Below, piece by piece: positions 1 through 9,921 of a DNA stretch of 64,000 bases. The notes under the pieces are model-generated. The model was not told the DNA's origin, did no database searches, and saw only the letters and a list, made by a program, of their open reading frames with translations. The stretch lies in contig SCUO01000036.1 of the NCBI GenBank assembly GCA_004297395.1, positions 1 to 64,000 of the forward strand, in the 5' to 3' direction. The number at the start of each line of letters is the position of its first letter. The stretch's first letter is position 1. Origin of the DNA: Chloroflexota bacterium. Its GTDB lineage: Bacteria; Chloroflexota; Limnocylindria; Limnocylindrales; CSP1-4. Both the position numbers and the translations under genes were made by a program.

Positions 1-1623
1 GGCGTGGCCGTGGCGGGCGTCGAAGAGCGGCCGCTCGGACCGGATCTCCGGCAGGTGGTCGAAGTTGTACGGCGGCGGCGGCGACGAGGTCGCCCACTCG
101 AGGGTGTTCGCCTCCCACGGATCGTCCCCGGCGATCGCGCCGTTGCGGAGCGAGATGAAGACGTTCCAGAGGAACGGCAGGACCGATGCCGCGATGACGA
201 AGCCGCCGATCGTGGCGGCCAGGTTCCAGTCGTTCCAGCCGGCGTCGCCGGCGTAGTCGGCGATCCGCCGCGGCATGCCCTGGATGCCGAGCATGTGCAT
301 CGGGAAGAAGGTCAAGTTGAAGCCGACGAACATGAGGGCGAACTGGAGGTGGCCGAGGCCCTCGTTGAGCATCCGGCCGGTCATCTTCGGGAACCAGTAG
401 TAGATCCCGGCGAAGACCCCGAAGACCGACCCGCCGAACAGGACGTAGTGGATGTGGGCGACGACCCAGTACGTGTCATGCAGGGCGAAGTCCACCGGCA
501 CCGAGGCGCTGAAGGCTCCGTTGATGCCGCCGATGAGGAACATCGTGAGGAAGCCGAGGGCGAAGACGAGTGGCGTCGAGAACGTCAGCTGGCCCCGGAA
601 CAGGGTGAAGACCCAGTTGAACATCTTCACCCCGGTGGGCACCGCGATGAGGAAGGTCAGGAGGCTGAAGAACGGCAGGAAGACCGCTCCGGTGGTGAAC
701 ATGTGGTGGGCCCAGACCGAGAAGCCGAGGGCGCCGATGCCGGCCGTCGCGAAGATGAAGGCCTTGTAGCCGAACAGCGGCTTGCGGCTGAAGACGGGCA
801 GGACCTCGCTGATCACGCCCATCGCCGGCAGGATCATGACGTAGACCGCGGGGTGCGAGTAGAACCAGAAGATGTTCTGGTAGAGGACGGCGCTGCCGCC
901 CTGGAACGGGTCGAAGAAGTGGCCGCCGTAGTTGCGGTCGATGAACAGCATCACCAGGGCGCTGGTGATGACCGGCGTGGCCATGACCACCAGAACGCTG
1001 GTCACCAGGATCGTCCAGACCATGATCGGCATCCGGAAGAGGGTCATCCCGGGGGCCCGCATCTTGAAGATCGTCACCAGGAAGTTGATCCCGCCGAGGA
1101 TCGAGCTGGTGCCGATGAGGACGAGGGCCACGATCCAGAGGTCCTGGCCGGTGCCCGGCGAGTTCAGCGGTCCCTCGGCCGAGAGGGGCGGGTACGAGGT
1201 CCAGCCGGCCGCCGCGGACCCGCCGGTGAAGAAGCTCGAGATGAGGAGCAGGCCGCCCAGCGGCAGCATCCAGAACGACAGGGCGTTGATCCGGGGGAAG
1301 GCCATGTCCGGCGCCCCGATCATGAGCGGGACGGCGTAGTTGCCGAGGCCCGCCAGCATCGGGATCACGAACACGAAGATCATCAGCGTGGCGTGCATCG
1401 TGAACATCTGGTTGTACACGTGCTCGTCGGTCAGGAGCTGCAACGCGGGCGCGGCCAGCTCCGTCCTGACGACGAGGGCGAGGACCCCGCCGATCAGGAA
1501 GAAGACGAACGAGTTGATGACGTACATGATCCCGATCTTCTTGTGATCGGTGGTCGTCAGCCACTCGTACAGGCCACTTCGGTAGCCGGTAGCGGCGGCA
1601 GGGGTGAGGGCGTGGGTCGCCAA
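1..1623 (-). CDS. ctaD: Cytochrome c oxidase subunit I (partial, runs off the window start)
   Basis: Reverse-strand reading gives LATHALTPAAATGYRSGLYEWLTTTDHKKIGIMYVINSF...HDTYWVVAHIHYVLFGG...; TTG start at 1623. Not in the ORF track because it has no stop inside the window. Confidence 0.95.
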   Translation of the reverse strand, partial: MATHALTPAAATGYRSGLYEWLTTTDHKKIGIMYVINSFVFFLIGGVLALVVRTELAAPALQLLTDEHVYNQMFTMHATLMIFVFVIPMLAGLGNYAVPLMIGAPDMAFPRINALSFWMLPLGGLLLISSFFTGGSAAAGWTSYPPLSAEGPLNSPGTGQDLWIVALVLIGTSSILGGINFLVTIFKMRAPGMTLFRMPIMVWTILVTSVLVVMATPVITSALVMLFIDRNYGGHFFDPFQGGSAVLYQNIFWFYSHPAVYVMILPAMGVISEVLPVFSRKPLFGYKAFIFATAGIGALGFSVWAHHMFTTGAVFLPFFSLLTFLIAVPTGVKMFNWVFTLFRGQLTFSTPLVFALGFLTMFLIGGINGAFSASVPVDFALHDTYWVVAHIHYVLFGGSVFGVFAGIYYWFPKMTGRMLNEGLGHLQFALMFVGFNLTFFPMHMLGIQGMPRRIADYAGDAGWNDWNLAATIGGFVIAASVLPFLWNVFISLRNGAIAGDDPWEANTLEWATSSPPPPYNFDHLPEIRSERPLFDARHGHA

Positions 1624-1634
1624 TTCCGCGCTCC

Positions 1635-2741
1635 TTACTTGGCCGTCAGGGTGCCGGTCATGTTGGCGTGGATCGAGCAGAAGAAGGTGTATGCCCCGGC
1701 GGCGAGGGGCGGGTAGCTGTAGTTCGCCGAGGTGCCGCCGGCGATGACCTCCTGGTCCGCCACGACCGCGCCGCCGCCGTCCTTGATGTCGATGTCGTGG
1801 CTGATGGCGGCGGGGTCCTCGTTCTTGAAGACGATCCCGAACGGCGCACCGGCCGCCACCTCGAGGGCCGCGGTGTCGAACTGGACACCGGACGCGGTGA
1901 CGTTCAGGGCGGTCCCGCTGGGCAGCGGCGCCGGGGTGGCGTTGCTCTTCTCGACGAGAGCGGCCAGCCAGGCGTCGTAGTCGGCCGGCGACAGGGCGAT
2001 GACGTTGAACAGCATCTGGCGGTGGCCGGTCCCGCACAGCTCCGCGCACTGGCCCCGGAAGACCTGCCCCGCCTCGTCCTCGTCGACGGTGAACTCGAAG
2101 CGGTTGGTCTGGCCGGGCACGACGTCGCGCTTGAACAGGAAGCGCGGGACGTAGAAGGCGTGGATGACGTCGGGGCTGTCGAGGGTCACCTGGATGGACC
2201 GCCCGACGGGCACGGCCATGCCCCCGGCGCCGGTCGCGGCGTCGTACGACGGGACGAGCTGGGTTGCCACCTTGGTACCGCTCTCGTCGAGGTACTCGAA
2301 CTGCCAGGCGAACTGGCCGGCGACCGCGTGGATCCGGACATCCGGCTGGTCGCTCACGGCGTCGACGTTGTTGAGGGTGTTCCAGGAGATCACGAACAGG
2401 AACAGGACGATGGCGGTGGGGATGACCGTCCAGATGACCTCGACGAGGTTGTTGCCGTGGGTCTGGACGGGGAGGTCGACGTCGGTCGGCCGGCGGCGGT
2501 AGCGCAGGACGCTCCAGACGATGAGCGCCTCGACGACGATGAAGATCGCCACGGCGAAGGCGAAGACGATGTCGTAGAGGCCCCGCACCTCGCGGCCCTG
2601 CTCGGTCGCGGCCTCGGGCGGATAGAGCGTGGCGCCGGCGCCGGTCATGAACACGGCGGCCACGAGCGCGACCAGGATGACGACCACGATGCCGGCCACG
2701 AGCGCGTCCGGGGCGGGTCGTTTCCTGGGGGTACTCGACAT
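1635..2741 (-). CDS. ctaC: Cytochrome c oxidase subunit II with an extra C-terminal cupredoxin-like domain
   Basis: CuA motif CAELCGTGHRQM; start trimmed to MSSTPRKRPAP; C-terminal ~90 aa ends 'AGAYTFFCSIHANMTGTLTAK'. Confidence 0.93.
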   Translation of the reverse strand: MSSTPRKRPAPDALVAGIVVVILVALVAAVFMTGAGATLYPPEAATEQGREVRGLYDIVFAFAVAIFIVVEALIVWSVLRYRRRPTDVDLPVQTHGNNLVEVIWTVIPTAIVLFLFVISWNTLNNVDAVSDQPDVRIHAVAGQFAWQFEYLDESGTKVATQLVPSYDAATGAGGMAVPVGRSIQVTLDSPDVIHAFYVPRFLFKRDVVPGQTNRFEFTVDEDEAGQVFRGQCAELCGTGHRQMLFNVIALSPADYDAWLAALVEKSNATPAPLPSGTALNVTASGVQFDTAALEVAAGAPFGIVFKNEDPAAISHDIDIKDGGGAVVADQEVIAGGTSANYSYPPLAAGAYTFFCSIHANMTGTLTAK

Positions 2742-2969
2742 CGGCAGTCCTCGGGCGGGTCGGCGGGTGAGGTGACGAGGCCGGCGGAGCGGGGACGGAC
2801 CCTCCGGCGGGACGCGAACGCGGCCCGTCACGGGGACAGGCCGTTCGACATGATACCCGAGGGCCGTTTGTCACGGAGCGCGACTGCGAACGGTGAGACC
2901 GGCGGCGTCGCGGGTGCCATCGGAAGCCCGGGCCGGGCCCCGGCGCGGGCGCCGTGGGAGGATGCGCGC

Positions 2970-4106
2970 GTGCATCGGGATCGCCGCGGCCGGCCCGCCA
3001 TCCGAGGTCGCAGCCTGCCCTCGCCGACCGGGGGCCGGGCGTCGCTCGTGGTCGCCGCCGCGGCCTCGGTCGTGGCCGCGGGCGCTCTCGGCGCGCTCGC
3101 GCCGAGTCCGGTGGCCGCCCACGGCGCCGTTCCGCCCGACGCCCCGGACGCGCTGAACCTGCTCCTCGGCTGGAGCTTCGAGCCGATCCTCGTCTTGCCG
3201 CTGCTGGTCGCCGCGATCGCCTGGTGGCGGCTCCTGGGGGCGGCGAACCGGGCGCATCCCGACCGACCCGTCCCGGCCGTCCGCCGATGGTCCTTCCTGG
3301 CCGGACTGACCGCGATCGCCGTGGCGCTCCAATCGGGCGTGGAGCGGTACGACACGACGCTGTTCTCGATCCACATGGTCCAGCACATGCTCCTGACCCT
3401 CGTTGCGCCGGCCCTCCTTGCCCTGGGGGCGCCGGTGACCCAGCTCCTCCGTGCCGCGTCGCCGGCGGCTCGGGCGCGCTGGATCCTGCCGGTGCTCCGG
3501 TCCCGGGTCGTGCAGGTCGTCTCGCATCCGGTCGTGGCCTGGCTGGCCTTCACCGCGGTCATGTGGGCGGCCCACTTCTCGCCGCTCTTTGATCGGTCGC
3601 TGGAGGACCCGCTCGTCCACGACCTCGAGCACGGCCTCTTCCTGGGCGCCGGCCTCCTCTTCTGGTGGCCGGTGGTGGGCCTGGACCCCGCGCCCCGACG
3701 GATGCGTCACCCCGGGCGGATCCTGTACCTCTTCCTGCAGATGCCACAGAACTCGTTCCTGGCGATGGCGATCCTGTTCGCCGCCAGCCCCCTGTACCCG
3801 CACTACGCCAGCCTCGGCTCGCCCTACGGCATCGATGCCCTGGCCGACCAGCGGCTCGCCGCCGGGCTGATGTGGTTCGTCGGCGACGTGATCTTCCTGG
3901 CGGCGTTGCTGGCCGTCCTCGGCGGCTGGATGCGATCCGAGAATCGCGGCGAGGTCGCGGCGGAGCGTCGGGCCGACGTCGAGCGCGGCCGGATCCGCGA
4001 GCGAGAGGCGGCGCTCCAGCGGCGTCGCGCCGCGGGAGGCGGTGGCGAAGCCGAGGTGGATTCTCGGGCTCAGCCCGGCACGGGCGAGGCGAGCAGCTCG
4101 AGGTAG
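2970..4106 (+). CDS. ctaG: CtaG-like cytochrome c oxidase assembly factor (caa3 type), membrane protein
   Basis: In-frame GTG at 2970; multi-TM protein with HMVQHMLLTLVAPALLALGAP and VHDLEHGLFLGAGLLFWWPV motifs; divergent from ctaC. Confidence 0.8.
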   Translation: MHRDRRGRPAIRGRSLPSPTGGRASLVVAAAASVVAAGALGALAPSPVAAHGAVPPDAPDALNLLLGWSFEPILVLPLLVAAIAWWRLLGAANRAHPDRPVPAVRRWSFLAGLTAIAVALQSGVERYDTTLFSIHMVQHMLLTLVAPALLALGAPVTQLLRAASPAARARWILPVLRSRVVQVVSHPVVAWLAFTAVMWAAHFSPLFDRSLEDPLVHDLEHGLFLGAGLLFWWPVVGLDPAPRRMRHPGRILYLFLQMPQNSFLAMAILFAASPLYPHYASLGSPYGIDALADQRLAAGLMWFVGDVIFLAALLAVLGGWMRSENRGEVAAERRADVERGRIREREAALQRRRAAGGGGEAEVDSRAQPGTGEASSSR

Positions 4107-5092
4107 CGGGCCGGGTCCACGTTGCCGCCACTGACGACGGCGACGACGGTGCCGCCGATGCCGTCCAGCCCGAGCTCGGCGCCATGGAACCGGGCGGCGG
4201 CGATCGTCAACGCCCCCGAGGGCTCCACGACGAGGCGGGACGCCTCCGCGGCCAGCCGGACCCCGGCCGCGATCTCCGGCTCGCTGACCGTGACGATCCC
4301 GTCCAGGAGTCGCGAGAGGTGGGCAAAGGGCCGCCGGCCGATCGCCTGGCTGCGCGTCCCGTCGGCGATCGTGCGCGACGTGCGTGCGGCGTCCCATCGG
4401 ACGATCCGCCCTTCGCGCAGCGATTCCGCCGCGTCGGCGGCCAACTCGGGCTCCACGCCGATCACCCGCGCCCCCGGGTGGAGGGCCTTGACCGCGACCG
4501 CGACGCCGCTGGCCAGTCCGCCGCCGCCGATCGGGACGAGGACCAGGTCCAGATCGGCGATGTCCTCGGCGATCTCGAGGCCGACCGTGCCCTGGCCGGC
4601 GATGATCCGATCGTCGTCGTAGGGCGGCACGAGGACCAGGCCCCGATCGGTTACGAGGCGGTCCGCCATCGCCTCGCGGGCGCCGCTCTCCACGCCGACA
4701 GTCACGATCTCCGCCCCGTCGGCCTGCACCCGGGCCCGCTTCACGGCGGGCGCGTCGGACGGCATGACGATGACGGCGTGGATGCCGGCAAGGCGCGCGG
4801 CCCTCGCCACGCCCTGGGCGTGGTTGCCAGACGAGTGGGTCACGACGCCCCGGCCCCGCTCGGCCTGGGTCAGCTGGGCGATCGCGTTCCAGGCGCCCCG
4901 GATCTTGAAGGCCCCGATCGACTGGAGGGATTCGGCCTTCAGCAGGACCGGTGGTGGCCCCGCGGCGAACGGGACGAGCGGGGTCCGGATGGAGGCGCCG
5001 CGGAGCCGCTCCGCGGCAGCCCGGATGTCCTCGAGGGTGACGAGCCCGCCGGCCTCGGCGGCGCCGTCCCTCACCGCGCCGCCCGGGCGCAT
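4070..5092 (-). CDS. Threonine ammonia-lyase / serine-threonine dehydratase, PLP-dependent
   Basis: SIGAFKIRGAWNA PLP-lysine motif, SSGNHAQGVA, PIGGGGLASG. Confidence 0.9.
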   Translation of the reverse strand: MRPGGAVRDGAAEAGGLVTLEDIRAAAERLRGASIRTPLVPFAAGPPPVLLKAESLQSIGAFKIRGAWNAIAQLTQAERGRGVVTHSSGNHAQGVARAARLAGIHAVIVMPSDAPAVKRARVQADGAEIVTVGVESGAREAMADRLVTDRGLVLVPPYDDDRIIAGQGTVGLEIAEDIADLDLVLVPIGGGGLASGVAVAVKALHPGARVIGVEPELAADAAESLREGRIVRWDAARTSRTIADGTRSQAIGRRPFAHLSRLLDGIVTVSEPEIAAGVRLAAEASRLVVEPSGALTIAAARFHGAELGLDGIGGTVVAVVSGGNVDPARYLELLASPVPG

Positions 5093-5406
5093 TCGATGCA
5101 GGTGGCGGCCCAGGGGATCGCGGCCAGGCGCTCCTCCGCGATCGGCTGCCCGCAGCTCCGGCAGGTCCCGAACGTCCCGGTCGCCAGTCGCTCGAGGGCC
5201 TCCTCTACCTGGCGCAGCTGGGCCCGTTCGCGATCGCGGAGCGCGAGATCCCGCTGCTGTTCGAAGACGTGAGTCGCCGCGGCGGCCTGGGAGCCATAGG
5301 TCATCTGCCCCGGCCCCTCGATCGGCTCGCCCAGCTCGGCCCGCAGCCGGATCGCCTCCGCCTGGAGCGTGGCACGCACGCCGTCGAGATCGCGAGGGTC
5401 GGTCAT
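5071..5406 (-). CDS. TraR/DksA-type C4 zinc finger protein
   Basis: CRSCGQPIAEERLAAIPWAATCIEC zinc-finger motif; 111 aa. Confidence 0.85.
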   Translation of the reverse strand: MTDPRDLDGVRATLQAEAIRLRAELGEPIEGPGQMTYGSQAAAATHVFEQQRDLALRDRERAQLRQVEEALERLATGTFGTCRSCGQPIAEERLAAIPWAATCIECARAAR

Positions 5407-5488
5407 GGCGGGATGCTATCGCGCGCTCGGCGGACGCACCCCTGCCGGACGGCCCGACCGGACCGGGCCACGCGTGGGCATGACCGCG

Positions 5489-6292
5489 TCAGCGGGAAAG
5501 GGAGGCCGCTTCGCCGCCGGCGATCCGCTGGGCCAGCCAGACGGGGATGACGCTCAGCAGGACGAGGACGAGGGCAACGACGTTGACGACCGGCAGCTCG
5601 GTCGGCCGGCCGATCGCCTGGTAGATCCACATCGGGATCGTCTGCGTCCCGGGCCCGGCCGTGAAGATCGTGACGATGACCTCGTCGAAGGACAGGGCGA
5701 AGGCGAGGAGGCCGCCCGACAGGAGGGCCGTCCGCATCCCCGGCAGCGTGATCCGCCGGAAGGTCGTCGCCGCGTCGGCGCCGAGGTCGGCGGACGCTTC
5801 CTCCGGCGAGCGAGGCAGCCGCCGGAGCCGGGCGATGACGTTGTTGTAGACGATCACGACGCAGAACGTGGCGTGGCCGATGACGATCGTCATGAGCCCG
5901 AAGTCGACGCCGAATGTCGTGAACGTCGTCCGGAGGGCGATGCCGGTGACGACGCCTGGCAGGGCGATCGGCAGCACGAGCAGGAACGAGATCGACTCGC
6001 GCCCGAAGAACCGGTAGCGCTGGACGGCGTACGCGGCGAGCGTGCCGAGCACGAGGGCGATGCTCGTCGCCAGGGCGCCGGCAAGCAGCGAGTTGATCAC
6101 CGCCCGGATCACCGCCGGGTTCGCCGCCGCCTCGCCGAACCAGCCCAGGGTGAATCCGGTCGGTGGCCAGACGAGCAGGCGGCTCGGGTTGAAGGCGTAG
6201 ATGGCGAGGATCACCAGGGGCATGTACAGGAACGAGACGGCCAGCGCCGTCGCGATCCGGAGGGCGATCCGGACGGCCCGCGATTCAACCAT
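5489..6292 (-). CDS. potC: ABC transporter permease, spermidine/putrescine (PotC) type
   Basis: BPD permease EEASADLGADAATTFRRITLPGM motif; last gene of potADBC order. Confidence 0.87.
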   Translation of the reverse strand: MVESRAVRIALRIATALAVSFLYMPLVILAIYAFNPSRLLVWPPTGFTLGWFGEAAANPAVIRAVINSLLAGALATSIALVLGTLAAYAVQRYRFFGRESISFLLVLPIALPGVVTGIALRTTFTTFGVDFGLMTIVIGHATFCVVIVYNNVIARLRRLPRSPEEASADLGADAATTFRRITLPGMRTALLSGGLLAFALSFDEVIVTIFTAGPGTQTIPMWIYQAIGRPTELPVVNVVALVLVLLSVIPVWLAQRIAGGEAASLSR

Positions 6293-6304
6293 CGAACCAG
6301 CCCG

Positions 6305-7216
6305 TCACAGCGATTCGAACGCGCCGAGGCGTCGCGCCACGAGGAGGTAGACGATCATGATCGCGACGGGCAGGAGCGAGTACGCCGCCGCCAGCGGCAG
6401 GCTGCCGAGCGACGAATTGTCGTAGATCACGTTGCCGATGAACTTCGTGTCGGACACGAGGTCGGGCGTGATGTAGTCGCCGAGCGTCAGCGAGAAGGTG
6501 AAGATCGAGCCGGCCACGACGCCCGGGAAGGCGAGCGGCAGGATCACCCGCCGGAAGGTCGATCCGGCGCGGGCGCCGAGGTCCGAGGAGGCCTCGAGGA
6601 GCGAGCCCGGGATGCGCTCGAGGCTCGCGTAGATCGGCAGGATCATGTACGGCAGCCAGAGATAGGACAGGACGAGCCAGGTGTTCGCGATCTCGTCGAG
6701 GCCCGGACCGGCGATCCCGAATGGCGCGAGGACCCACTCGAGGGGGCCTTTGCCCTGGATGATCGTCCGCCAGGCGTAGACCTTCGCGAGGTATGCGGCC
6801 CAGAGGGGCATCAGGACGGCGATGACGAGCAGGCCGCGCGTCCGGGCGGAGGCGATGCGGGCCATGTAGTAGGCGATCGGAAACGCGATGAGCGCGTCGG
6901 TCGCGGTCACGAGGATGGCCATGACCACCGTCCGAATCGCGATCGTCCGGTAGACCTCGACCGTGATGAGGCTGTCGAAGGCGTCGAGCGTCCAGCTGAA
7001 CGGCTCGACCCGCCCGGTGAACGAGTCCTTCGTCCAGAAGGCGTTGAGGAGCAGGATCAGCAGGGCCCCGAGGTAGACCACGCCGAGCCAGCCGATGGGA
7101 CCGGCGAGCAGGAGGCGCAGCTGGAGCCCGCGTCGCGGGTGCAGCCAGGTCATGACGCGCCGAAGCAGGCCCGGACGACCCGGGCCGCCCGGTCTGCTCG
7201 CGGTCGGCAAGCTCAT
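6305..7216 (-). CDS. potB: ABC transporter permease, spermidine/putrescine (PotB) type
   Basis: BPD permease EASSDLGARAGSTFRRVILPLAFPG motif; multi-TM. Confidence 0.87.
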   Translation of the reverse strand: MSLPTASRPGGPGRPGLLRRVMTWLHPRRGLQLRLLLAGPIGWLGVVYLGALLILLLNAFWTKDSFTGRVEPFSWTLDAFDSLITVEVYRTIAIRTVVMAILVTATDALIAFPIAYYMARIASARTRGLLVIAVLMPLWAAYLAKVYAWRTIIQGKGPLEWVLAPFGIAGPGLDEIANTWLVLSYLWLPYMILPIYASLERIPGSLLEASSDLGARAGSTFRRVILPLAFPGVVAGSIFTFSLTLGDYITPDLVSDTKFIGNVIYDNSSLGSLPLAAAYSLLPVAIMIVYLLVARRLGAFESL

Positions 7217-7237
7217 GTGGCTCCGTGGGCGGGATCG

Positions 7238-7272
7238 CGAGAGGCTCCCCGGGCGACCCGGGGAGCCTCTCG
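7238..7272 (-). repeat. Perfect 16-bp-stem hairpin between potD and potB
   Basis: CGAGAGGCTCCCCGGG-cga-CCCGGGGAGCCTCTCG, no U-tract. Confidence 0.85.
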
Positions 7273-7301
7273 GCGAATGTCAGTTCGGCCGAGCCGGAGG
7301 C

Positions 7302-8477
7302 TCAGGAGCCGGTCAGGCTGGTCCAGGCCTCGGTCCAGGCGGCCTGGTCCTTGCAGGTCGTGGCGGCGTCGGTGTCCGCGCAGTCGGCCCTTGGCGTGGC
7401 CCAGTACCAGATCTTCGAGTAGTAGGCCTCGTCGGTGGCGTGCGTCAGGTCGCAGTGACCGGGCGAGAGGGTCTCGGCGTAGGTACACGCCTGCGGACTG
7501 GTCGGCGCCTCGCCGAACCAGACGGTGGCCTGGCCGTTGGCCTCGGCCGACATCATGTGATTCATCCAGAGGTACATGCAGTTCGGGTGGGCGGCATCCT
7601 TGTGGATCATCCATGTGTCCGACCAGCCGGTGGAGCCCTCATCGGGCAGGACGGCCTCAACCGGCTCGCCCTCCGCCTGGAGCAGGTTCACCTGGAACTG
7701 CCACGTCGTGCCGATGACGAGGTCGCCGGCCGCGAAGCCGCTGACCTGGTCGCTGTAGCTCGCCCAGTAGACCGCGCCGTTGTCGCGCTGCGCCTCGAGA
7801 AGGGCGACCGCGGCATCGAACTGCGCCTGGTTCAGCTGGTACGGGTTGGTGATCTTGAGGTCCGGGGTCGTCTCCATGAGGTGGATCGCCGCGTCGGCAA
7901 TGAAGTCGGAGTAGCCGTAGATGCTGATCTTGCCGGCGTACTCGGAGCCGCCTTCCCAGATCGGATCCCAGCTCGTCGGCGCCTCGGTGACGACCTCGGT
8001 GTTGTAGGCGAGGAGGTTCGGGCCACGGCCGTGGGGCACGCCGTAGGCCACGCCGTCCTTGGAGTTGTGAGCCTTGTTCTTGAGGCCCTCGAAGACGTTG
8101 GCGTAGTTCGACAGGAGCGAGACATTGACCGGTGCCACCGTCCCGGATGCCATGAGGCGATCCGTGGCGTTGCCCGAGAACGACCCGCCGTCGTACTGGC
8201 CGCTCTCCATGAGCTGGACGCCCTCGGCCGAGCTGCCCATGTCGGTGGTGTTGACCTTGCAGCCCGTCTCGGTCTCGAACGGCGTGACCCAGTCGTAGGC
8301 CGGATCAACCTCGCCGCGCTCGGCGTAGCCGGCCCAGATGATCAGGTTCAGCTCGTCCTCCGCCTCGCCGATCGAACTCGGCATGTCGAGCGAGGGCTTG
8401 GGGCTTGCGCCCGTGCCGCAGGCGGCTGCGACGAGCGCGACCGCCGCGAGCATGCCCAGGACTGTGCTTCGCTTCAT
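7302..8477 (-). CDS. potD: Polyamine-type ABC transporter substrate-binding lipoprotein
   Basis: Lipobox LVAAACG; LNLIIWAGYAERG...; start refined to ATG at 8477 preceded by GGAGGAGGAG. Confidence 0.88.
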   Translation of the reverse strand: MKRSTVLGMLAAVALVAAACGTGASPKPSLDMPSSIGEAEDELNLIIWAGYAERGEVDPAYDWVTPFETETGCKVNTTDMGSSAEGVQLMESGQYDGGSFSGNATDRLMASGTVAPVNVSLLSNYANVFEGLKNKAHNSKDGVAYGVPHGRGPNLLAYNTEVVTEAPTSWDPIWEGGSEYAGKISIYGYSDFIADAAIHLMETTPDLKITNPYQLNQAQFDAAVALLEAQRDNGAVYWASYSDQVSGFAAGDLVIGTTWQFQVNLLQAEGEPVEAVLPDEGSTGWSDTWMIHKDAAHPNCMYLWMNHMMSAEANGQATVWFGEAPTSPQACTYAETLSPGHCDLTHATDEAYYSKIWYWATPRADCADTDAATTCKDQAAWTEAWTSLTGS

Positions 8478-8488
8478 GCTCCTCCTCC

Positions 8489-8507
8489 GATCGACCCGGG
8501 GTCGATC
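8489..8507 (-). repeat. Perfect dyad immediately upstream of potD SD
   Basis: GATCGACCC-g-GGGTCGATC on the + strand (9-bp arms). Confidence 0.75.
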
Positions 8508-8516
8508 AACGTTCCG

Positions 8517-8537
8517 CCCGCCGGTCCGTCCGGCGGG
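8517..8537. repeat. Hairpin between potA and potD
   Basis: CCCGCCGG-tccgt-CCGGCGGG. Confidence 0.7.
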
Positions 8538-8548
8538 GCCCTCCACGG

Positions 8549-9757
8549 CTACCCGTCCCCGACGGGCAGGTTGTGCTGGCGCTTCCAGGTGAGGCGGACC
8601 ACCCGCCCCTTCGCTGCGAGCGCCTCCATCGACGAGGTCGCCAGGTTCTGCTGGGTGACGACGAGCTCCCCCCCGGCGTCGAGCGCCACGATATAGCGAG
8701 TGTCGGGCCCGAGGTAGACGACTTCGCGGATCGTCCCGGTGGCCGAGGCTTCGTCCGGCCCGGGCGTCGCGGCGGGATCGACCAGATGGATCTTCTCGGG
8801 CCGGACGGTGAACGTGCCGGCCGAGCCGATGATCGCCCTCGCCGAATCGCCGGTCAGCAGGTTGGACGTCCCGACGAACCCGGCCACGAACCGGGTCGCC
8901 GGCCGCTCGTAGACATCGGCCGGGGTCCCGAGCTGCTCGATCCGGCCGCGGTTGAAGACCGCAAGGCGGTCGCTCATCGTGAGCGCCTCCTCCTGGTCGT
9001 GGGTCACGTAGATGAAGGTGATGCCGACCGCCTGCTGGATGGCCTTGAGCTCGATCTGCATCTCCTCGCGGAGCTTGAGGTCGAGGGCCCCGAGCGGTTC
9101 GTCGAGCAGCAGGACGCGAGGCCGGTTCACGAGCGCCCGGGCGAGCGCGACCCGCTGTCGCTGGCCGCCCGAGAGCTGGCCCGGCCGGCGGCGCTCGTAG
9201 CCCTCCAGGCGGACCATCCTGAGGGCGTCCGCGACCCGGACCTCGCGCTCCGGACGCGGGACCTTCCGGACCATGAGGCCGTAGGCGACGTTCTCGCCGA
9301 CGCTCATGTGGGGGAAGAGGGCGTAGTCCTGGAAGACGGTGTTGACGTCGCGTTCGAAGGGCGGCAGGTCGGTCACGTCCCGGCCGTGCAGGACGATCCG
9401 CCCGGCCGTTGGACGCTCGAAGCCGGCGATCATCCGGAGGGTCGTCGTCTTGCCCGATCCGGACGGCCCGAGCATCGAGAAGAACTCGCCATCCACGATC
9501 TCGAGATCGATCCCGGCCACGGCGACGATCGCCTCGTTCTGGGCCGAACCGCCGGGGGAGCCGCCCGCGGCGCCGCCCACGCCGCCGCCCGCGGTGCCAC
9601 CGCCCGCCGGCGCGCGCCGACCCGGTTCACCACCGAAGTGCTTGACCAGCCCCTCGAGGCGGATCGCGGGCACGGCGACCCCCGGGCCAGCCTGGCCGGG
9701 TGTGGGCGCGAGATCGACGGACGCGGTGACGGCCAAGCGGCTCCTCGTGCGTGTCAC
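8549..9757 (-). CDS. potA: ABC transporter ATP-binding protein, PotA type, with Gly-rich insertion
   Basis: Walker [25 protein letters not shown], Walker [16 protein letters not shown]-like C-terminus. Confidence 0.9.
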   Translation of the reverse strand: MTRTRSRLAVTASVDLAPTPGQAGPGVAVPAIRLEGLVKHFGGEPGRRAPAGGGTAGGGVGGAAGGSPGGSAQNEAIVAVAGIDLEIVDGEFFSMLGPSGSGKTTTLRMIAGFERPTAGRIVLHGRDVTDLPPFERDVNTVFQDYALFPHMSVGENVAYGLMVRKVPRPEREVRVADALRMVRLEGYERRRPGQLSGGQRQRVALARALVNRPRVLLLDEPLGALDLKLREEMQIELKAIQQAVGITFIYVTHDQEEALTMSDRLAVFNRGRIEQLGTPADVYERPATRFVAGFVGTSNLLTGDSARAIIGSAGTFTVRPEKIHLVDPAATPGPDEASATGTIREVVYLGPDTRYIVALDAGGELVVTQQNLATSSMEALAAKGRVVRLTWKRQHNLPVGDG

Positions 9758-9921
9758 GTCAGGAATCGGGCTGACCTGGGCGGGATTTCGTGCAGCCGAG
9801 GCGCCCGGACCGCGCTCATCGCATCGCCGGGTCCCCCGGGTCGGCCCGCCTGCGGCTGGCGCGCACTATCCGGTGGTCCGGGGTCGGTGTCAAGCACGAT
9901 CCGCCCGTAGACTGCGCCCCG

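Noticed and set aside
4-1716. 570-aa + strand ORF antisense to ctaD
   Set aside because: Low-complexity E/D/R/G-rich translation opposite a clear cytochrome oxidase gene; typical high-GC antisense ORF.
1668-2969. N-terminal ~434 aa of the 812-aa + ORF
   Set aside because: Antisense to ctaC; only the part from GTG 2970 reads as a CtaG-like membrane protein.
5369-7717. 782-aa + ORF
   Set aside because: Charged low-complexity translation antisense to potB/potC/potD.
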